Source: Pseudarthrobacter sp. Fe7 (GTDB lineage Bacteria > Actinomycetota > Actinomycetes > Actinomycetales > Micrococcaceae). From it: a stretch of 64,000 nt of DNA. A program made the translations under genes and the position numbers. Positions 28,196 through 37,022 of the stretch are shown in pieces (within the stretch, counting starts at the first letter, position 1; the number at the start of each line of letters is the position of its first letter). The DNA is taken from assembly GCA_024372495.1 (NCBI GenBank), contig CP099977.1, forward strand, positions 2,170,001 through 2,234,000, in the 5' to 3' direction. The notes below the pieces were generated by a model, which worked only from the letters and a program-made list of their open reading frames with translations, ran no database searches and was not told the DNA's origin.

Positions 28196-28209
28196 GGGCA
28201 TAAAGGCCC
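28196..28209. promoter_or_regulatory. Putative palindromic operator GGGCATAAAGGCCC
   Basis: The 14-mer matches 11 of 14 positions of the mycobacterial DosR box GGGACTWWAGTCCC. It lies 37 bases upstream of split-barrel gene B in the divergent gap shared with the dehydrogenase at 28349. Similar sequences occur at 21819-21832 and, as half-sites (CATAAG[G]CCC), at about 30000-30008 and in the sequence CCCATAAGGCCCC near 30215-30228. No regulator gene is in the window. Confidence 0.4.
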
Positions 28210-28348
28210 GGCGCGAAACGAAGGACCTATGGCACTTGGGAGCCGCGTGGCCCGGTGGGAGGCTGTGGGATGCCAGTTGGAGCTGCACAGTCGGCCCAAG
28301 CTGCCCGGCAAACCACTAATTGCCGGCCTTCACAGTAAGGAGAATCCC

Positions 28349-29405
28349 ATGAAAGCCCTCGTCTACGGCGGACCCGGGGAGAAATCCTGGACCGACGTCC
28401 CGGACCCCCGGATCCAACAGCCCGGCGACGCCATCGTCAAGGTCGACACCACCACGATCTGCGGCACGGACCTGCACATCCTCAAAGGTGACGTTCCCGC
28501 CGTCGAAAAGGGGCGCGTCCTGGGCCACGAAGGGGTGGGGACGGTGGTGGAAACGGGTCCGTCCGTCACCGGTTTGAAGGCAAACGACCGTGTCATCATC
28601 TCGTGCATCAAATCCTGCGGCCACTGTGCGAACTGCAGGACGGGCCTGTATTCACACTGCCTGGGCAGTGAAGGCCAGGAAGGCACCGGATGGATCTTCG
28701 GCCACCTGATCGACGGGACCCAGGCTGAGTATGTCCGGGTTCCCTATGCCGAAAACTCGCTGTACCTGTTACCCGGGGACGTCAGCGACGAGCAGGCCGT
28801 CATGCTGTCCGATATCCTTCCCACCGGTTTCGAAATCGGCGTCCAATACGGCCGGGTCAAGCCCGGCGACAGCGTGGCGGTGGTTGGTGCCGGGCCGGTT
28901 GGACTGGCGGCGATCACCACGGCCGGACTCTATGGCGCTGCCACCGTGGTGGCCATCGATCTGGACGCCAACCGCCTGCAGAAGGCAAAGGAGTTCGGCG
29001 CCACGGACACCGTCCTCTCCGGCAGCGGCGACTGGAAGGAACAGGTGCTGGCCCTTACAGGCGGCCACGGCGTCGACGTGGCCATCGAGGCTGTGGGCGT
29101 CCCCGCAACGTTCGCCATGTGCACCGACATCGTGCGGCCCGGCGGATCCGTGGCCAACGTGGGCGTGCACGGGAAACCAGTGGAGCCTGCACCTGGAGGA
29201 TCTTTGGATCCAGAACATCAATATCAGCATGGGATTGGTGAACACCAACACGACGCCCATGCTGCTCAAGCTGGTGGCCCAGGGAAAGATCAGGGCGGAG
29301 AATTTCGCCACACACCACTTTGGCTTCGACCAATTCCTCGACGCCTATGACACCTTCGCGCTGGCTGCCGAGACTAAGGCCCTCAAGGTCATCATCAAGT
29401 CCTAA
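28349..29405 (+). CDS. Zinc-dependent alcohol dehydrogenase (frameshift)
   Basis: Restored to 351 residues, this MDR dehydrogenase has TTICGTDLHILKGD (catalytic Cys), LGHEGVGTV, the structural-zinc lobe SCGHCANCRTGLYSHC and VVGAGPVGLAAIT for NAD(P). The sequence resembles isopropanol- or propanol-type dehydrogenases. The frame is lost at 29184-29188, where AGCCT should be AGCT; the corrected stretch is KPVELHLEDLWIQNINIS. The ATG at 28349 has AAGGAGA nine bases upstream. It is divergent from split-barrel gene B. Confidence 0.88.
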
Positions 29406-29452
29406 ACTCCTGACCTGAACCCGTACAGGTACCGGCCGGCCTGCAACCGGGC

Positions 29453-29917
29453 CTACAGCCAGTCCGCGGAGAAATCGACCGGCGGCCACCACCGCGTCCG
29501 TGGCCTGACGGCGAAACGGCGCCCGGTGATATCCGTGGGGCTGATGGCCACCAGATGGTCCTTGATGCCCGGCTCCCACGGCTCCCGGTCGGCGTCGTCC
29601 TCCGGAAGGGCCATCCGGGTTTCATCGAAGGGCTCTGGCCTGCCCTTGGCCACAACGCTCCAGACCTCGGTGGCGTAAGGGTTGAGCCCGTCCACCTCCA
29701 GCGCGGCCACCGTTCCGCTGAGGAGAGCCCGAAGCTTGGTGCCCGGCGCCGTGCGGAACAGAAGGGTTTCCCCGGCAACGGAAAAATTCACGGGAAAAAT
29801 CTCGGGAACATCACCGTTGATGACCGCCAGCCGGCCGATATAGGAAGACCGAAGGTACCGCCAGCATTCATCAGGACGCAGCAGTTCTGTTTGAGACCCT
29901 GCAGGGGAATCAGTCAT
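29453..29917 (-). CDS. Pyridoxamine-5'-phosphate oxidase-like split-barrel protein (paralogue C)
   Basis: The 154-residue protein is the most diverged of the three split-barrel paralogues. It keeps CWRYLRSSYIGRLAVINGDVPEIFPVNF, FRTAPGTKL, VWSVVAKGR and TDITGRRFAV but replaces LFPWQ by REPWEPG. The ATG at 29917 is the conserved N-terminus; a 274-residue reading from 30277 crosses the divergent promoter region and is rejected. It converges on the dehydrogenase at 28349 and is divergent from the HtrA-like protease. Confidence 0.84.
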   Translation of the reverse strand: MTDSPAGSQTELLRPDECWRYLRSSYIGRLAVINGDVPEIFPVNFSVAGETLLFRTAPGTKLRALLSGTVAALEVDGLNPYATEVWSVVAKGRPEPFDETRMALPEDDADREPWEPGIKDHLVAISPTDITGRRFAVRPRTRWWPPVDFSADWL

Positions 29918-30268
29918 GCTACCGATCCTAAAGCCTGGACAGCGGCCGCGCACGGGCGGCGGGCGGGCCCGGCGCGGAGCCGGGACGTTGGAAGAGGAAC
30001 ATAAGCCCGCATTCCTGCAAAGGAATTCGACCCCTACACATGCCGCAACGACCGCTGCGGTCCGCGCCAGGGGATAGGCAAGGGCGAGCGGGACTGACTT
30101 CGAGATAGCGGGCCCATGGAATAGCGAGGGGCTTTGGGTAGCCCCGTATCCGCTACGGCGTTCACCCAAGGCGTAGCCGGAGCGGGACTGGAATTGAATC
30201 CTGCATCGTTGATTCCCATAAGGCCCCTGCGGGCAAACCACAGCCAGAACCGAAGCCGGAGGTGCGTC
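29918..30268. promoter_or_regulatory. Divergent regulatory gap between paralogue C and HtrA-like protease
   Basis: No gene is supported in these 351 bases. They contain two copies of GAGCGGGACTG (near 30087 and 30178) whose GGGACT matches the left half of a DosR-type box, and two CATAAG[G]CCC half-sites (near 30000 and 30218). A CGGAGG ribosome site for the protease is near 30258. The repeated half-sites suggest a shared regulator of the island. Confidence 0.4.
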
Positions 30269-31252
30269 GTGGAACATGCGCAGGAATCCATAACAGCGGA
30301 CAATGACGACGTCCTTGACTCGTACTCACAGACGGTGATGCGCGTCGCGGCAGCCGTGACACCGCACGTGGCGGCAATCGAAATGACTGCACAGCGCCGC
30401 AACGGGCGGGTCAGGGTGGGCGCAGGCTCCGCCGTGCTCTTCACCGAGGACGGATACCTGCTCACAAATTCCCACGTGGTGGCCGGCACCCGGCAGGGTT
30501 TCGCAGTCTTCGGCGACGGAAGCAGGATGGAGCTGGAACTGGTGGGTGCAGACCCATTGTCCGACCTCGCGGTGGTGCACGGTTCGCGGCCAGGGATCCG
30601 GCCCGCAGAGTTCGGCGCTGCGGAGTCCCTCCGGGTGGGGCAACTGGTGGTCGCGGTGGGAAACCCGCTGGGACTGGCGGGTTCGGTGACCGCCGGGGTG
30701 GTCAGCGGCCTGGGCAGGGCCATCCCGGTCTGGTCCGGTGGTAACAGGCGGGTCATTGAGGACGTCATCCAAACAGACGCGGCCCTGAACCCTGGAAACT
30801 CCGGCGGTGCGCTCGCGGACACCCACTCCAGGATCGTGGGCATCAACACCGCGGTGGCGGGCGCCGGCCTGGGCCTGGCAATTCCGATCAACGCCACCAC
30901 CCGCAGGATCATCTCGGCGCTGCTGTCAGACGGGAGGGTGCGCCGCGCCTACCTGGGCCTGGTGAGCACCCCTGTGCAGCTGGCCCCCAGTGCCGTGATA
31001 CGCACCGGGCTTCGCGACGGGCTCCGCGTCGTGGAGGTGCTGCCCGGTTCGCCCGCCGGCAAGGCAGGCCTGGTGGCGGGGGACATCATCGTCACTGCCG
31101 GCGGACGATCCGTCAGGAATGCCGAGAGCCTGCAGCGCCTGCTGTTTGCCGACGCCATTGGCCAGCCGCTGGACGTGGCCGTGCTCCGCGATGGCACCGA
31201 ACTTCACCTGACGGCTGTCCCGGAGGAGATGACGGGGAACGGCACGCCGTGA
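30269..31252 (+). CDS. HtrA-like trypsin-fold serine protease with PDZ domain, no signal peptide
   Basis: The 327-residue protein is a DegP/HtrA-type protease. The triad is visible as LLTNSHVVAG (His), DPLSDLAVV (Asp) and NPGNSGGAL (Ser), followed by a PDZ domain with VVEVLPGSPAGKAGLVAGDIIV. There is no signal peptide or N-terminal helix, so unlike most actinobacterial HtrA proteins it should stay in the cytoplasm. The GTG start at 30269 is chosen for the CGGAGG site upstream; an ATG at 30134 would add 45 unconserved residues. It probably clears damaged proteins under the condition that induces the island. Confidence 0.87.
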   Translation: MEHAQESITADNDDVLDSYSQTVMRVAAAVTPHVAAIEMTAQRRNGRVRVGAGSAVLFTEDGYLLTNSHVVAGTRQGFAVFGDGSRMELELVGADPLSDLAVVHGSRPGIRPAEFGAAESLRVGQLVVAVGNPLGLAGSVTAGVVSGLGRAIPVWSGGNRRVIEDVIQTDAALNPGNSGGALADTHSRIVGINTAVAGAGLGLAIPINATTRRIISALLSDGRVRRAYLGLVSTPVQLAPSAVIRTGLRDGLRVVEVLPGSPAGKAGLVAGDIIVTAGGRSVRNAESLQRLLFADAIGQPLDVAVLRDGTELHLTAVPEEMTGNGTP

Positions 31253-31297
31253 GGTCCGGCTTTCACCCGGCACCGCCGCCGGAGCACGAACCGAAGG

Positions 31298-31675
31298 CTA
31301 GGGGCTGACCCGGGGCGCTTCCACGTCCGCGATACCCACGAAACGCGTCCCCACGCCGTCGTACTCGCTGCGGATGCAGCCTGGGCGCACGGCAGGAACG
31401 TCGGAAGGTGCGTGGTGCCCGCAGACAACGTAGGTGAAGTCCGGCCACCACTTCTTGGGCCGCGCCGCCTCCTCGTACCCGCAGACCGCGCACTCCAGGT
31501 GGACCCAGACGGGCCGCTTGCCTGTCCGGTTGGCACGTGACTGCACCAGCCACGGAGGGGGATTGTCCAGGATGCTGCGGAGCTCGGCCTCCGTCATCCA
31601 CTTCGGCAGGCCGTGGCGCTGTGCCATTTCAAGGGGAACGTCAAGGGTTATTGCTGCGTCGCGTCTGCTGATCAT
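31298..31675 (-). CDS. Conserved hypothetical protein with CxxC and CxHH motifs
   Basis: I do not recognise the family of this 125-residue protein. It begins with a compact segment AAITLDVPLEMAQRHGLPKWMTEAEL, then LECAVCGYEEAARPKKWW and YVVCGHH, a possible zinc-binding C-x2-C plus C-x-H-H set, and ends in a tail with PGCIRSEYDGVG. The start is the ATG at 31675, close after GGAAGG; a GTG just before it is an alternative. It lies between the protease and the MntR-like gene, opposite to the former. No function can be assigned. Confidence 0.7.
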   Translation of the reverse strand: MISRRDAAITLDVPLEMAQRHGLPKWMTEAELRSILDNPPPWLVQSRANRTGKRPVWVHLECAVCGYEEAARPKKWWPDFTYVVCGHHAPSDVPAVRPGCIRSEYDGVGTRFVGIADVEAPRVSP

Positions 31676-31724
31676 CACCTTCCACCATACGGGAGGCGGC
31701 CAAATCGGCGGCAGGCTCGGTGGC

Positions 31725-32436
31725 TTAGCCGTCGAGGACGCAGCCCGGATGCGGGGTGTCACTGGAGACCCACAGCGCGGAGGCGATCTCATCGGCAAGG
31801 TCGTAATCGCGGGTGCCGCCGGAGCCGGTGATCCGCACCATCAGGGCGCCGCCGAAAGGCCTCTGTCCCAGCACCTCAACTTCGGCGTCGAGATCGATGG
31901 CCTGGGCGGCGAGGTACCGCAGGAGCTCTGGATTGTCATCACTGATCCGGGTGATCCTGCCACTGTGTCCGTGGTCCAGCCCGGCGAGCAGGTGGGCGCG
32001 GGGCATCAGTACCTTGCCGTCCGCGGTGGGGATGGGGTCGCCGTGGGGGTCCCGTTTCGGGTCCCCAAGCTTGGCCGCGACGCGTTCGATGAACGTGTCC
32101 GACACGGCGTGTTCCAGCTGTTCGGCTTCATCGTGCACCTCGTCCCAGCTGTAGCCCAGCCGCTGGACAAGGTAGGTCTCGATGAGCCGGTGGCGCCGCA
32201 CCATTGACAGGGCGAGGCGGAGTCCGGCTTCGGTGAGCGTGACCGCGCTGTACGGCTTGTGGTCCACCAGGCCCTGGTCCTTCAGCTTGCGGACCATCTC
32301 CGATACCGAGGAATTTGCCACTCCGAGCCGCTGGGCCAGGCTGGGAGGACGTGATGGGCTTGTCCTGCCATTCAGTGAATGAGTAGATGACCTTGACGTA
32401 GTCCTCGATCGAGGAGGAGGGCGCGCTGGTCTTCAC
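31725..32436 (-). CDS. DtxR/MntR-family metalloregulator (frameshift)
   Basis: Restored to 236 residues, this is a metal-dependent repressor: a winged helix (SSSIEDYVKVIYSF, SSQLAQRLGVANSSVSEMVRKL), a dimer domain with WDEVHDEAEQLEHAVSD, and a C-terminal SH3-like domain. The position that is Cys102 in DtxR/IdeR is Glu in this EAEQLEH motif, as in MntR, so I infer manganese sensing. The frame is lost at 32338-32342, where AGGCT should be AGCT. GTG start at 32436. It probably represses Mn uptake genes located elsewhere. Confidence 0.85.
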
Positions 32437-32485
32437 ACGTCCAAGCCTACCGGGTTGGCCGGTGCTGCAGAGTGCGCTGCACCGG

Positions 32486-33244
32486 TCATGCTTTGACGGC
32501 CCGCCAGGCCAGGGTGAGGTAGGGGAGGTCGATTTCCTGGCTGGGTGCATACCCCAGGTGCTCGTGCAGGTACCAGTCCAGGTTGGCCAGGACCTTGGCC
32601 CGCGTCGCCCCACCGGCACCCAGGTAGTAGCTGCGCGACTTGGTGAGCTCTATGAGATCCTCGGTGGTCACCCTGTCCTGCCAGTGCGCGACGTGTCCTT
32701 CGAGTCCGTGGAATTCGGGTCCGACGACCGGCTTGTGGCCAGGCCGGTAGACATCGCCCGCGTGCATGATCCGGGAAAGCCGGTGGACCCAGGGGACGGA
32801 GGTGTCCAGCTGGTTCCAGACCAGGCCAAGGGTTCCGTGCGGGCGCAGGACGCGCGCCAGTTCCGTGCTTGCCGCCAGGGGATCGCACCAGTGCCACGCC
32901 TGGGCCACGGTGACGACGTCGAACCCGGCGTCAGGCTGGCCCGTCGCCTCGGCAGTGCCCGGCGCAGCCGTGGCGGCGGGGCAGTGCGCCTGAAGCTGGG
33001 CGAGCATGTCCGCAGAGGGGTCGACGGCGGTGACATCCAGTCCCATGGCCAGCAGCAGTGCGGTGAACTTTCCCGTGCCCGCGCCGACGTCCAGGGCGTC
33101 GTGGGCGCCGGCTGGAACAAGCCAGCGGGCCGATTCCCCAGGATAGCCGGGGCGGACGCGCTGGTAGTGCCGGCCGCCGTCCCGGAAGCTCTGGCCAAGC
33201 TCCCTGCGCCGGCCGTGATCAAGCCTGGGGCCACCCCGAACCAC
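32486..33244 (-). CDS. Class I SAM-dependent methyltransferase
   Basis: The 252-residue protein has the Rossmann methyltransferase core: DALDVGAGTGKFTALLL (motif I), VTAVDPSADM (motif II acidic residue), DVVTVAQAWHWCD and ELARVLRPHGTLGLVWN (motif IV/post-IV), as in the Methyltransf_11 group that includes UbiE-like and trans-aconitate methyltransferases. The substrate is unknown. The start is a GTG at 33244 with a strong AAGGAGG seven bases upstream. It is 49 bases upstream of the metalloregulator in the same direction. Confidence 0.85.
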   Translation of the reverse strand: MVRGGPRLDHGRRRELGQSFRDGGRHYQRVRPGYPGESARWLVPAGAHDALDVGAGTGKFTALLLAMGLDVTAVDPSADMLAQLQAHCPAATAAPGTAEATGQPDAGFDVVTVAQAWHWCDPLAASTELARVLRPHGTLGLVWNQLDTSVPWVHRLSRIMHAGDVYRPGHKPVVGPEFHGLEGHVAHWQDRVTTEDLIELTKSRSYYLGAGGATRAKVLANLDWYLHEHLGYAPSQEIDLPYLTLAWRAVKA

Positions 33245-33329
33245 GCGTGGCCTCCTTCTTGTGCTGCCTGCGGATGTCCTTCGAATTTACCGCATGCCAG
33301 GTGCTGGCCGGCAGCCGCCGTGCCGCCGC

Positions 33330-34747
33330 CTAGTCGTCGATGCAGGGGGCAGCGCCGGCGGTGCCCGGCGTGTTGGGCGCCCAGTGCGGGTAGGTGCGGA
33401 AGTCGTTGGCCGGCACCCAGCGGCCCGCGTCCACCACGTAGTCCCATCCCAGTCCGTTGCTGCGCAGGGCGCGGATGCCGGCGAGGAGGCGTTCGGCGTC
33501 TTCCAGCCGTGAGCCCACGCCGAAGCTTGCCCGGAGGGAGCCGGACGGCAGGCCCAGGCGCTTCAGCAGGGGGTGGGCGCAGAAGCGTCCGTCGCGCAGG
33601 CCCACCCCGTGCTCTGCCGAAAGGTAGGCTGCCACCAGTCCGGCGTCGTAGCCCTCCACGGAGAAGTTGACCACGCCGATGGTGTCCGTTTCCGGGTTGG
33701 TGTCCCTGAAGATCTGGTGGACGGTGACGCCGTCAATCTCCTGCAGGCCCGCCACCAGGAAGGACCGGATTGCAGATTCGTGGGCATGCCACCGGTCCTG
33801 GTCGAGTCCGGCGATGACCTGCGTGGCGCGGGCCAGGGTGGCGGCCCCGAGGACGTTGGGCGAGCCCCCTCGTGGCGGGCCGGTCCGGTGGCCCAGCTGA
33901 CGCCGTCGAGCCTTGCTTCCTTGACCGCGCCGCCGCCGGCGAGGTGCGGGACGCCGGCGTCCAGCCAGTCAGGCCGTCCCACCAGGACGCCCGCGCCGAA
34001 GGGGGCGTACAGTTTGTGGCCGGAAAAGGCGAGGTAGTCGACGTCGTCAGCGCTGATGTCCACCCGGCGGTGCGGTGCGAGCTGGGCAGCATCCACCACG
34101 ATCCGTGCGCCGTGCTGGTGGGCCAGCGCGGCCAGGGCCCGGATGGGGAGGATCTCTCCGGTGACGTTGGAAGCACCGGTGACAGCCAGCAGGCTGACCC
34201 CGCCCTGCTCCAGTTCGGCGCGGACCGCGTCAAGTGTGCCCGTTATGGTGTCGGCGGCAACGATGCTGCGATGCGGAACGCCCTGCCACGGCAGCAGGTT
34301 GGCGTGGTGCTCGATATCCAGGTAGAGGACGTCGCCGTCAGGGCGGCCGCCAGAGACCGGAAGGCAGCCGGCCAGGAGGTTCAGGGAATCGGTGGTGTTG
34401 CGGGTGAAGATGACCGAATCATCCGGGCGTCCGCCAACGAAATCCCTGACGATGGTGCGCGCATTTTCATATACCGACGTGCTGATTTGGGAGGCATAGC
34501 CGGCCCCGCGGTGGACGCTCGCATAGTAGGGCAGGATCTCGTTCAGGTAGGCGGACACCACGGAGAGTGCAGGGGCGGACGCGCCGTAGTCAAGGTTCGC
34601 GTACCGCACATGGCCGCCCGAAATCAGGGGCGCCTGGATTTCAGCGCCGGTGACGGCGGCAAGGGGCCGGCCGGCGGCGGCACGGCGTTGATTGGCGATG
34701 CCGGCTTCGGCAACGGCGGGCTTGGGGGAGACGGTGGCAGTTGTCAC
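33330..34747 (-). CDS. Class V aminotransferase / cysteine desulfurase-like PLP enzyme (frameshift)
   Basis: Restored to 472 residues. The N-terminal frame has ANLDYGASAPAL, FTRNTTDSLNLLA, DIEHHANLLPW, VTGASNVTGEI, VDAAQLAPHRRVD and the PLP lysine in AFSGHKLYAPFGAG; the second frame has the C-terminal domain from AGLQEIDGVTVHQIF. This is the NifS/CsdA-like fold. The frame breaks at 33865-33869, where five Cs on the plus strand should be six (HEGGSPNVLGAATLA). The gene follows a SAM-IV-type riboswitch, so it probably serves sulfur amino acid metabolism. GTG at 34747 with GTGAGG upstream is the preferred start; ATG at 34801, just below the aptamer, is an alternative. Confidence 0.85.
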
Positions 34748-34816
34748 AGAGACCTCACTTGAGTACAGGACTCCGGCATAGGGAATCCGCGCTTGCCGCA
34801 TCCACTCCGGACCGGC

Positions 34817-34899
34817 CTGGTCGTCACCCGGGGCACCCCGCCGCGAATGGAGGGTTGCCGGCCAGCAAACCGGGGTTTTGCGCTGGCACTCGTGACCTG
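34817..34899 (-). promoter_or_regulatory. SAM-IV-type riboswitch aptamer
   Basis: Read on the minus strand, the region has GGTCACGAGTGCCAGCG, then TTTGCTGGCCGGCAACCCTCC, then GCGGGGTGCCCCGGGTGACGACC. These blocks and their order match my knowledge of the actinobacterial SAM-IV consensus; the outer GGTC and GACC form P1. It lies 70 bases before the GTG of the class V aminotransferase. Known members bind S-adenosylmethionine and turn off sulfur metabolism genes. There is no terminator between aptamer and gene, which suggests control of translation. Confidence 0.88.
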
Positions 34900-34971
34900 C
34901 ATAAAAGCGTAGGACATAGGGCGGCCAGGTTAGAAGCCGCGGCGATTGTTAAGGGCTTTGTTACGCGCAAC

Positions 34972-35026
34972 CGAATAAACGACGCCGGACACCTCCTTCT
35001 GGAGGTGCCCGGCGTCGTATTATTCG
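34972..35026. terminator. Bidirectional terminator downstream region of hisN promoter gap
   Basis: CGAATAA-ACGACGCCGG-CACCTCC pairs with GGAGGTG-CCGGCGTCGT-TTATTCG around TTCT, a long stem with one-base bulges and a T-run (CGTTTTT) on the plus strand. On the minus strand it lies directly after the hisN stop at 35050 and before the riboswitch, so it ends the hisN-rsgA-aroA transcript. Confidence 0.9.
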
Positions 35027-35049
35027 TTTTTGTGGGACAACGGCGGCGG

Positions 35050-35862
35050 TTAGAGCAGGTCGTCCAGGTACGGGTTGAGGCGGTGCAGCACTTCCGAGTG
35101 CAGGATGGAGTTGGTGGCCAGCGCGTTCCCGCCGAACGGGCCGTCCTCCCCTTCGAGGGACGTGAAGCGGCCGCCGGCCTCGACCACTATCGGCACCAGG
35201 GCAGCCATGTCGTAAAGGTTGAGCTCCGGTTCGCAGGCGATGTCCACGGAGCCCTCGGCCACCATGCAGTAAGACCAGAAATCCCCGTAGGCCCGGGTCC
35301 GCCACACATCCTCAGTGAGGCCGAGGAACTCGTCAAGGTTTCCGCGTTCCTTCCAGCCCGTCAGGCTGGAGTAGGAAAGGGAGGCGTCAGAGAGTTTCGA
35401 TACGTTGGAGACCCGGAGCCGGGTGGCCGCCGCCAGGGACCTGCCCATGTAGGCGCCCATGCCCTTTGCCGCCCACCAGCGCTTGCCGAGGGCCGGAGCG
35501 CTGACCACGCCCACCACCGGCTCGCCTTCATCGACCAGGGCGATCAGCGTGGCCCAGACCGGAACGCCACGGACAAAGTTCTTGGTCCCGTCGATCGGAT
35601 CGATGATCCAGCGCCGCGACCCGTGGCCGGTACTGCCGAACTCCTCGCCGAGGACGGCGTCGCGGGGCCTGGAACGGGAGAGCTGGCCGCGGATGGCTTC
35701 CTCGGCGGCCTTGTCCGCGTCGGTGACGGGCGTCAGGTCCGGCTTGGTCTCAACGTGGAGGTCCAGGGCCTTGAAGCGGCTCATCGTCTGGTCATCCACG
35801 GAGTCGGCCAGGACATGGGCCAGGCGCAGGTCATCGTTGTAGCTCGAAGCGGGTTGGATCAT
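35050..35862 (-). CDS. hisN: Histidinol-phosphatase (inositol monophosphatase family)
   Basis: This 270-residue protein removes phosphate from histidinol phosphate. It has the metal-site motifs of the family: VLGEEFG near residue 70, [15 protein letters not shown] near 85 and [16 protein letters not shown] near 215, where the Asp binds the third metal. The [22 protein letters not shown] stretch is typical of actinobacterial HisN. It follows rsgA by 44 bases in the direction aroA-rsgA-hisN, a conserved actinobacterial order. Confidence 0.9.
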   Translation of the reverse strand: MIQPASSYNDDLRLAHVLADSVDDQTMSRFKALDLHVETKPDLTPVTDADKAAEEAIRGQLSRSRPRDAVLGEEFGSTGHGSRRWIIDPIDGTKNFVRGVPVWATLIALVDEGEPVVGVVSAPALGKRWWAAKGMGAYMGRSLAAATRLRVSNVSKLSDASLSYSSLTGWKERGNLDEFLGLTEDVWRTRAYGDFWSYCMVAEGSVDIACEPELNLYDMAALVPIVVEAGGRFTSLEGEDGPFGGNALATNSILHSEVLHRLNPYLDDLL

Positions 35863-35906
35863 GGTTCCAAACTACCGTCTGCAAACGGATCTGCCGGGAG
35901 AACGCG

Positions 35907-37022
35907 TCAGTTGACGCTGCCGAGCTCCTTGGTTTCCTGTGCTTCCATCCGCGGGTCCGCGCCGAGCAGCCGCCGCAGGGAGGCCAGCCGGGCCGGCCCG
36001 GTGGGACCTGCGTGTCCGCCTGCCACCCAGTCATCGAGGCCGCAGTCCACAGCCGTGGCGGTGTGCTTGCAGCCCCGTTCACAGTTTTCGATGCCGGGGG
36101 AGAGGTCCGGGAACGAGCGCAGGATCCGGTCAGGGTCCACGTGCGCCAACCCAAAGGAACGGATACCGGGGGTATCAATGATCCAGCTGCCTGGCGGGGC
36201 GTCGGCCAGGCGCAGGGCCAGTGCGGACGATGAGGTGTGCCGGCCCCGGCCGGTGACGGCATTGACTCCGCCCGTGGCACGCTCGGCGCCGGTCAGCGCG
36301 TTCACCATGGTGGACTTTCCAACGCCGGAATGGCCCAGCATGACGGTGACCTTGCGGTCGAGGTGGGCACGGAGCGCCGCAACCGCGGCGCTGTCCAGCC
36401 GCGCCGAGAGGCCGTCGTCGGACCGGGCGTCAATTCCCGAGGCCTGGGAGTCCGCGGTCCGGCTGATGATCACCGGGAATTCCAGGTGCGTGTAGTTGGA
36501 CAGCAACTCTGCGGGGTCCTTGACGTCGGCCTTGGTGACCAGCAGGATCGGTTCGATCCCGGCGTCGTAGGCCGCCACCAGGGCGCGGTCGATGAAGCCG
36601 GTGCGGGGCTCCGGATTGGCGGCCGCCACCACAATCACCAGTTGGTCTGCGTTGGCCACCACGGCCCGCTCGATGGGATCGGTATCGTCGGCGCTGCGGC
36701 GAAGGAGTGTCTGGCGGTCCTGGATTTTCACCAGGCGGGCAAGCGTGTCCGGTTCCCCTGACACATCCCCCACGAGCGAAACGAAGTCCCCGGCGACCAC
36801 TGGAGAGCGGCGAAGTTCCCGGGCCCGCGCTGCGATGACGACTCGCTCTTTGTCCGAGTCCTCGCCTACCACCGCCGTATACCGGCCGCGGTCCACGGTG
36901 ATGATCCGTCCGGTCACGGCGTCGTCGTGGCTGGGCCGGTCCTTGGTACGGGGCCGGGAGCCCTTCTTGCTGGGGCGTATCCGAACGTCGGATTCGTCCC
37001 AGGAATCAGTGCTTCGCGCCAC
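35907..37022 (-). CDS. rsgA: Ribosome small-subunit GTPase RsgA
   Basis: RsgA checks late 30S maturation. The 371-residue protein is a circularly permuted GTPase: an OB-fold with RYTAVVGEDSDKERVVIAARARE, then the G4 motif VTKAD, G1 LGHSGVGKSTMVNAL, G2/G3 region GRGRHTSS and IIDTPGIRSFGL, and a zinc site CERGCKHTATAVDC. An N-terminal basic extension RIRPSKKGSRPRTKDR is usual in actinobacteria. The start is a GTG at 37022 with GGAAGG upstream, overlapping the aroA end by 17 bases. Confidence 0.92.
   Translation of the reverse strand: MARSTDSWDESDVRIRPSKKGSRPRTKDRPSHDDAVTGRIITVDRGRYTAVVGEDSDKERVVIAARARELRRSPVVAGDFVSLVGDVSGEPDTLARLVKIQDRQTLLRRSADDTDPIERAVVANADQLVIVVAAANPEPRTGFIDRALVAAYDAGIEPILLVTKADVKDPAELLSNYTHLEFPVIISRTADSQASGIDARSDDGLSARLDSAAVAALRAHLDRKVTVMLGHSGVGKSTMVNALTGAERATGGVNAVTGRGRHTSSSALALRLADAPPGSWIIDTPGIRSFGLAHVDPDRILRSFPDLSPGIENCERGCKHTATAVDCGLDDWVAGGHAGPTGPARLASLRRLLGADPRMEAQETKELGSVN

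Larger units (their letters stand above)
34748..35049. other. Intergenic region holding riboswitch and terminator
   Basis: These 302 bases carry no gene. They contain the SAM-IV-type aptamer (34817-34899, minus strand), the leader and ribosome site of the aminotransferase gene, and the hisN terminator at 34972-35026. Confidence 0.85.

Noticed and set aside
29453..30277. A 274-residue version of split-barrel protein C
   Set aside because: The extra 120 residues cross the divergent promoter region and lack conservation with paralogues A and B, which start at the MTD- or MHN-like position.
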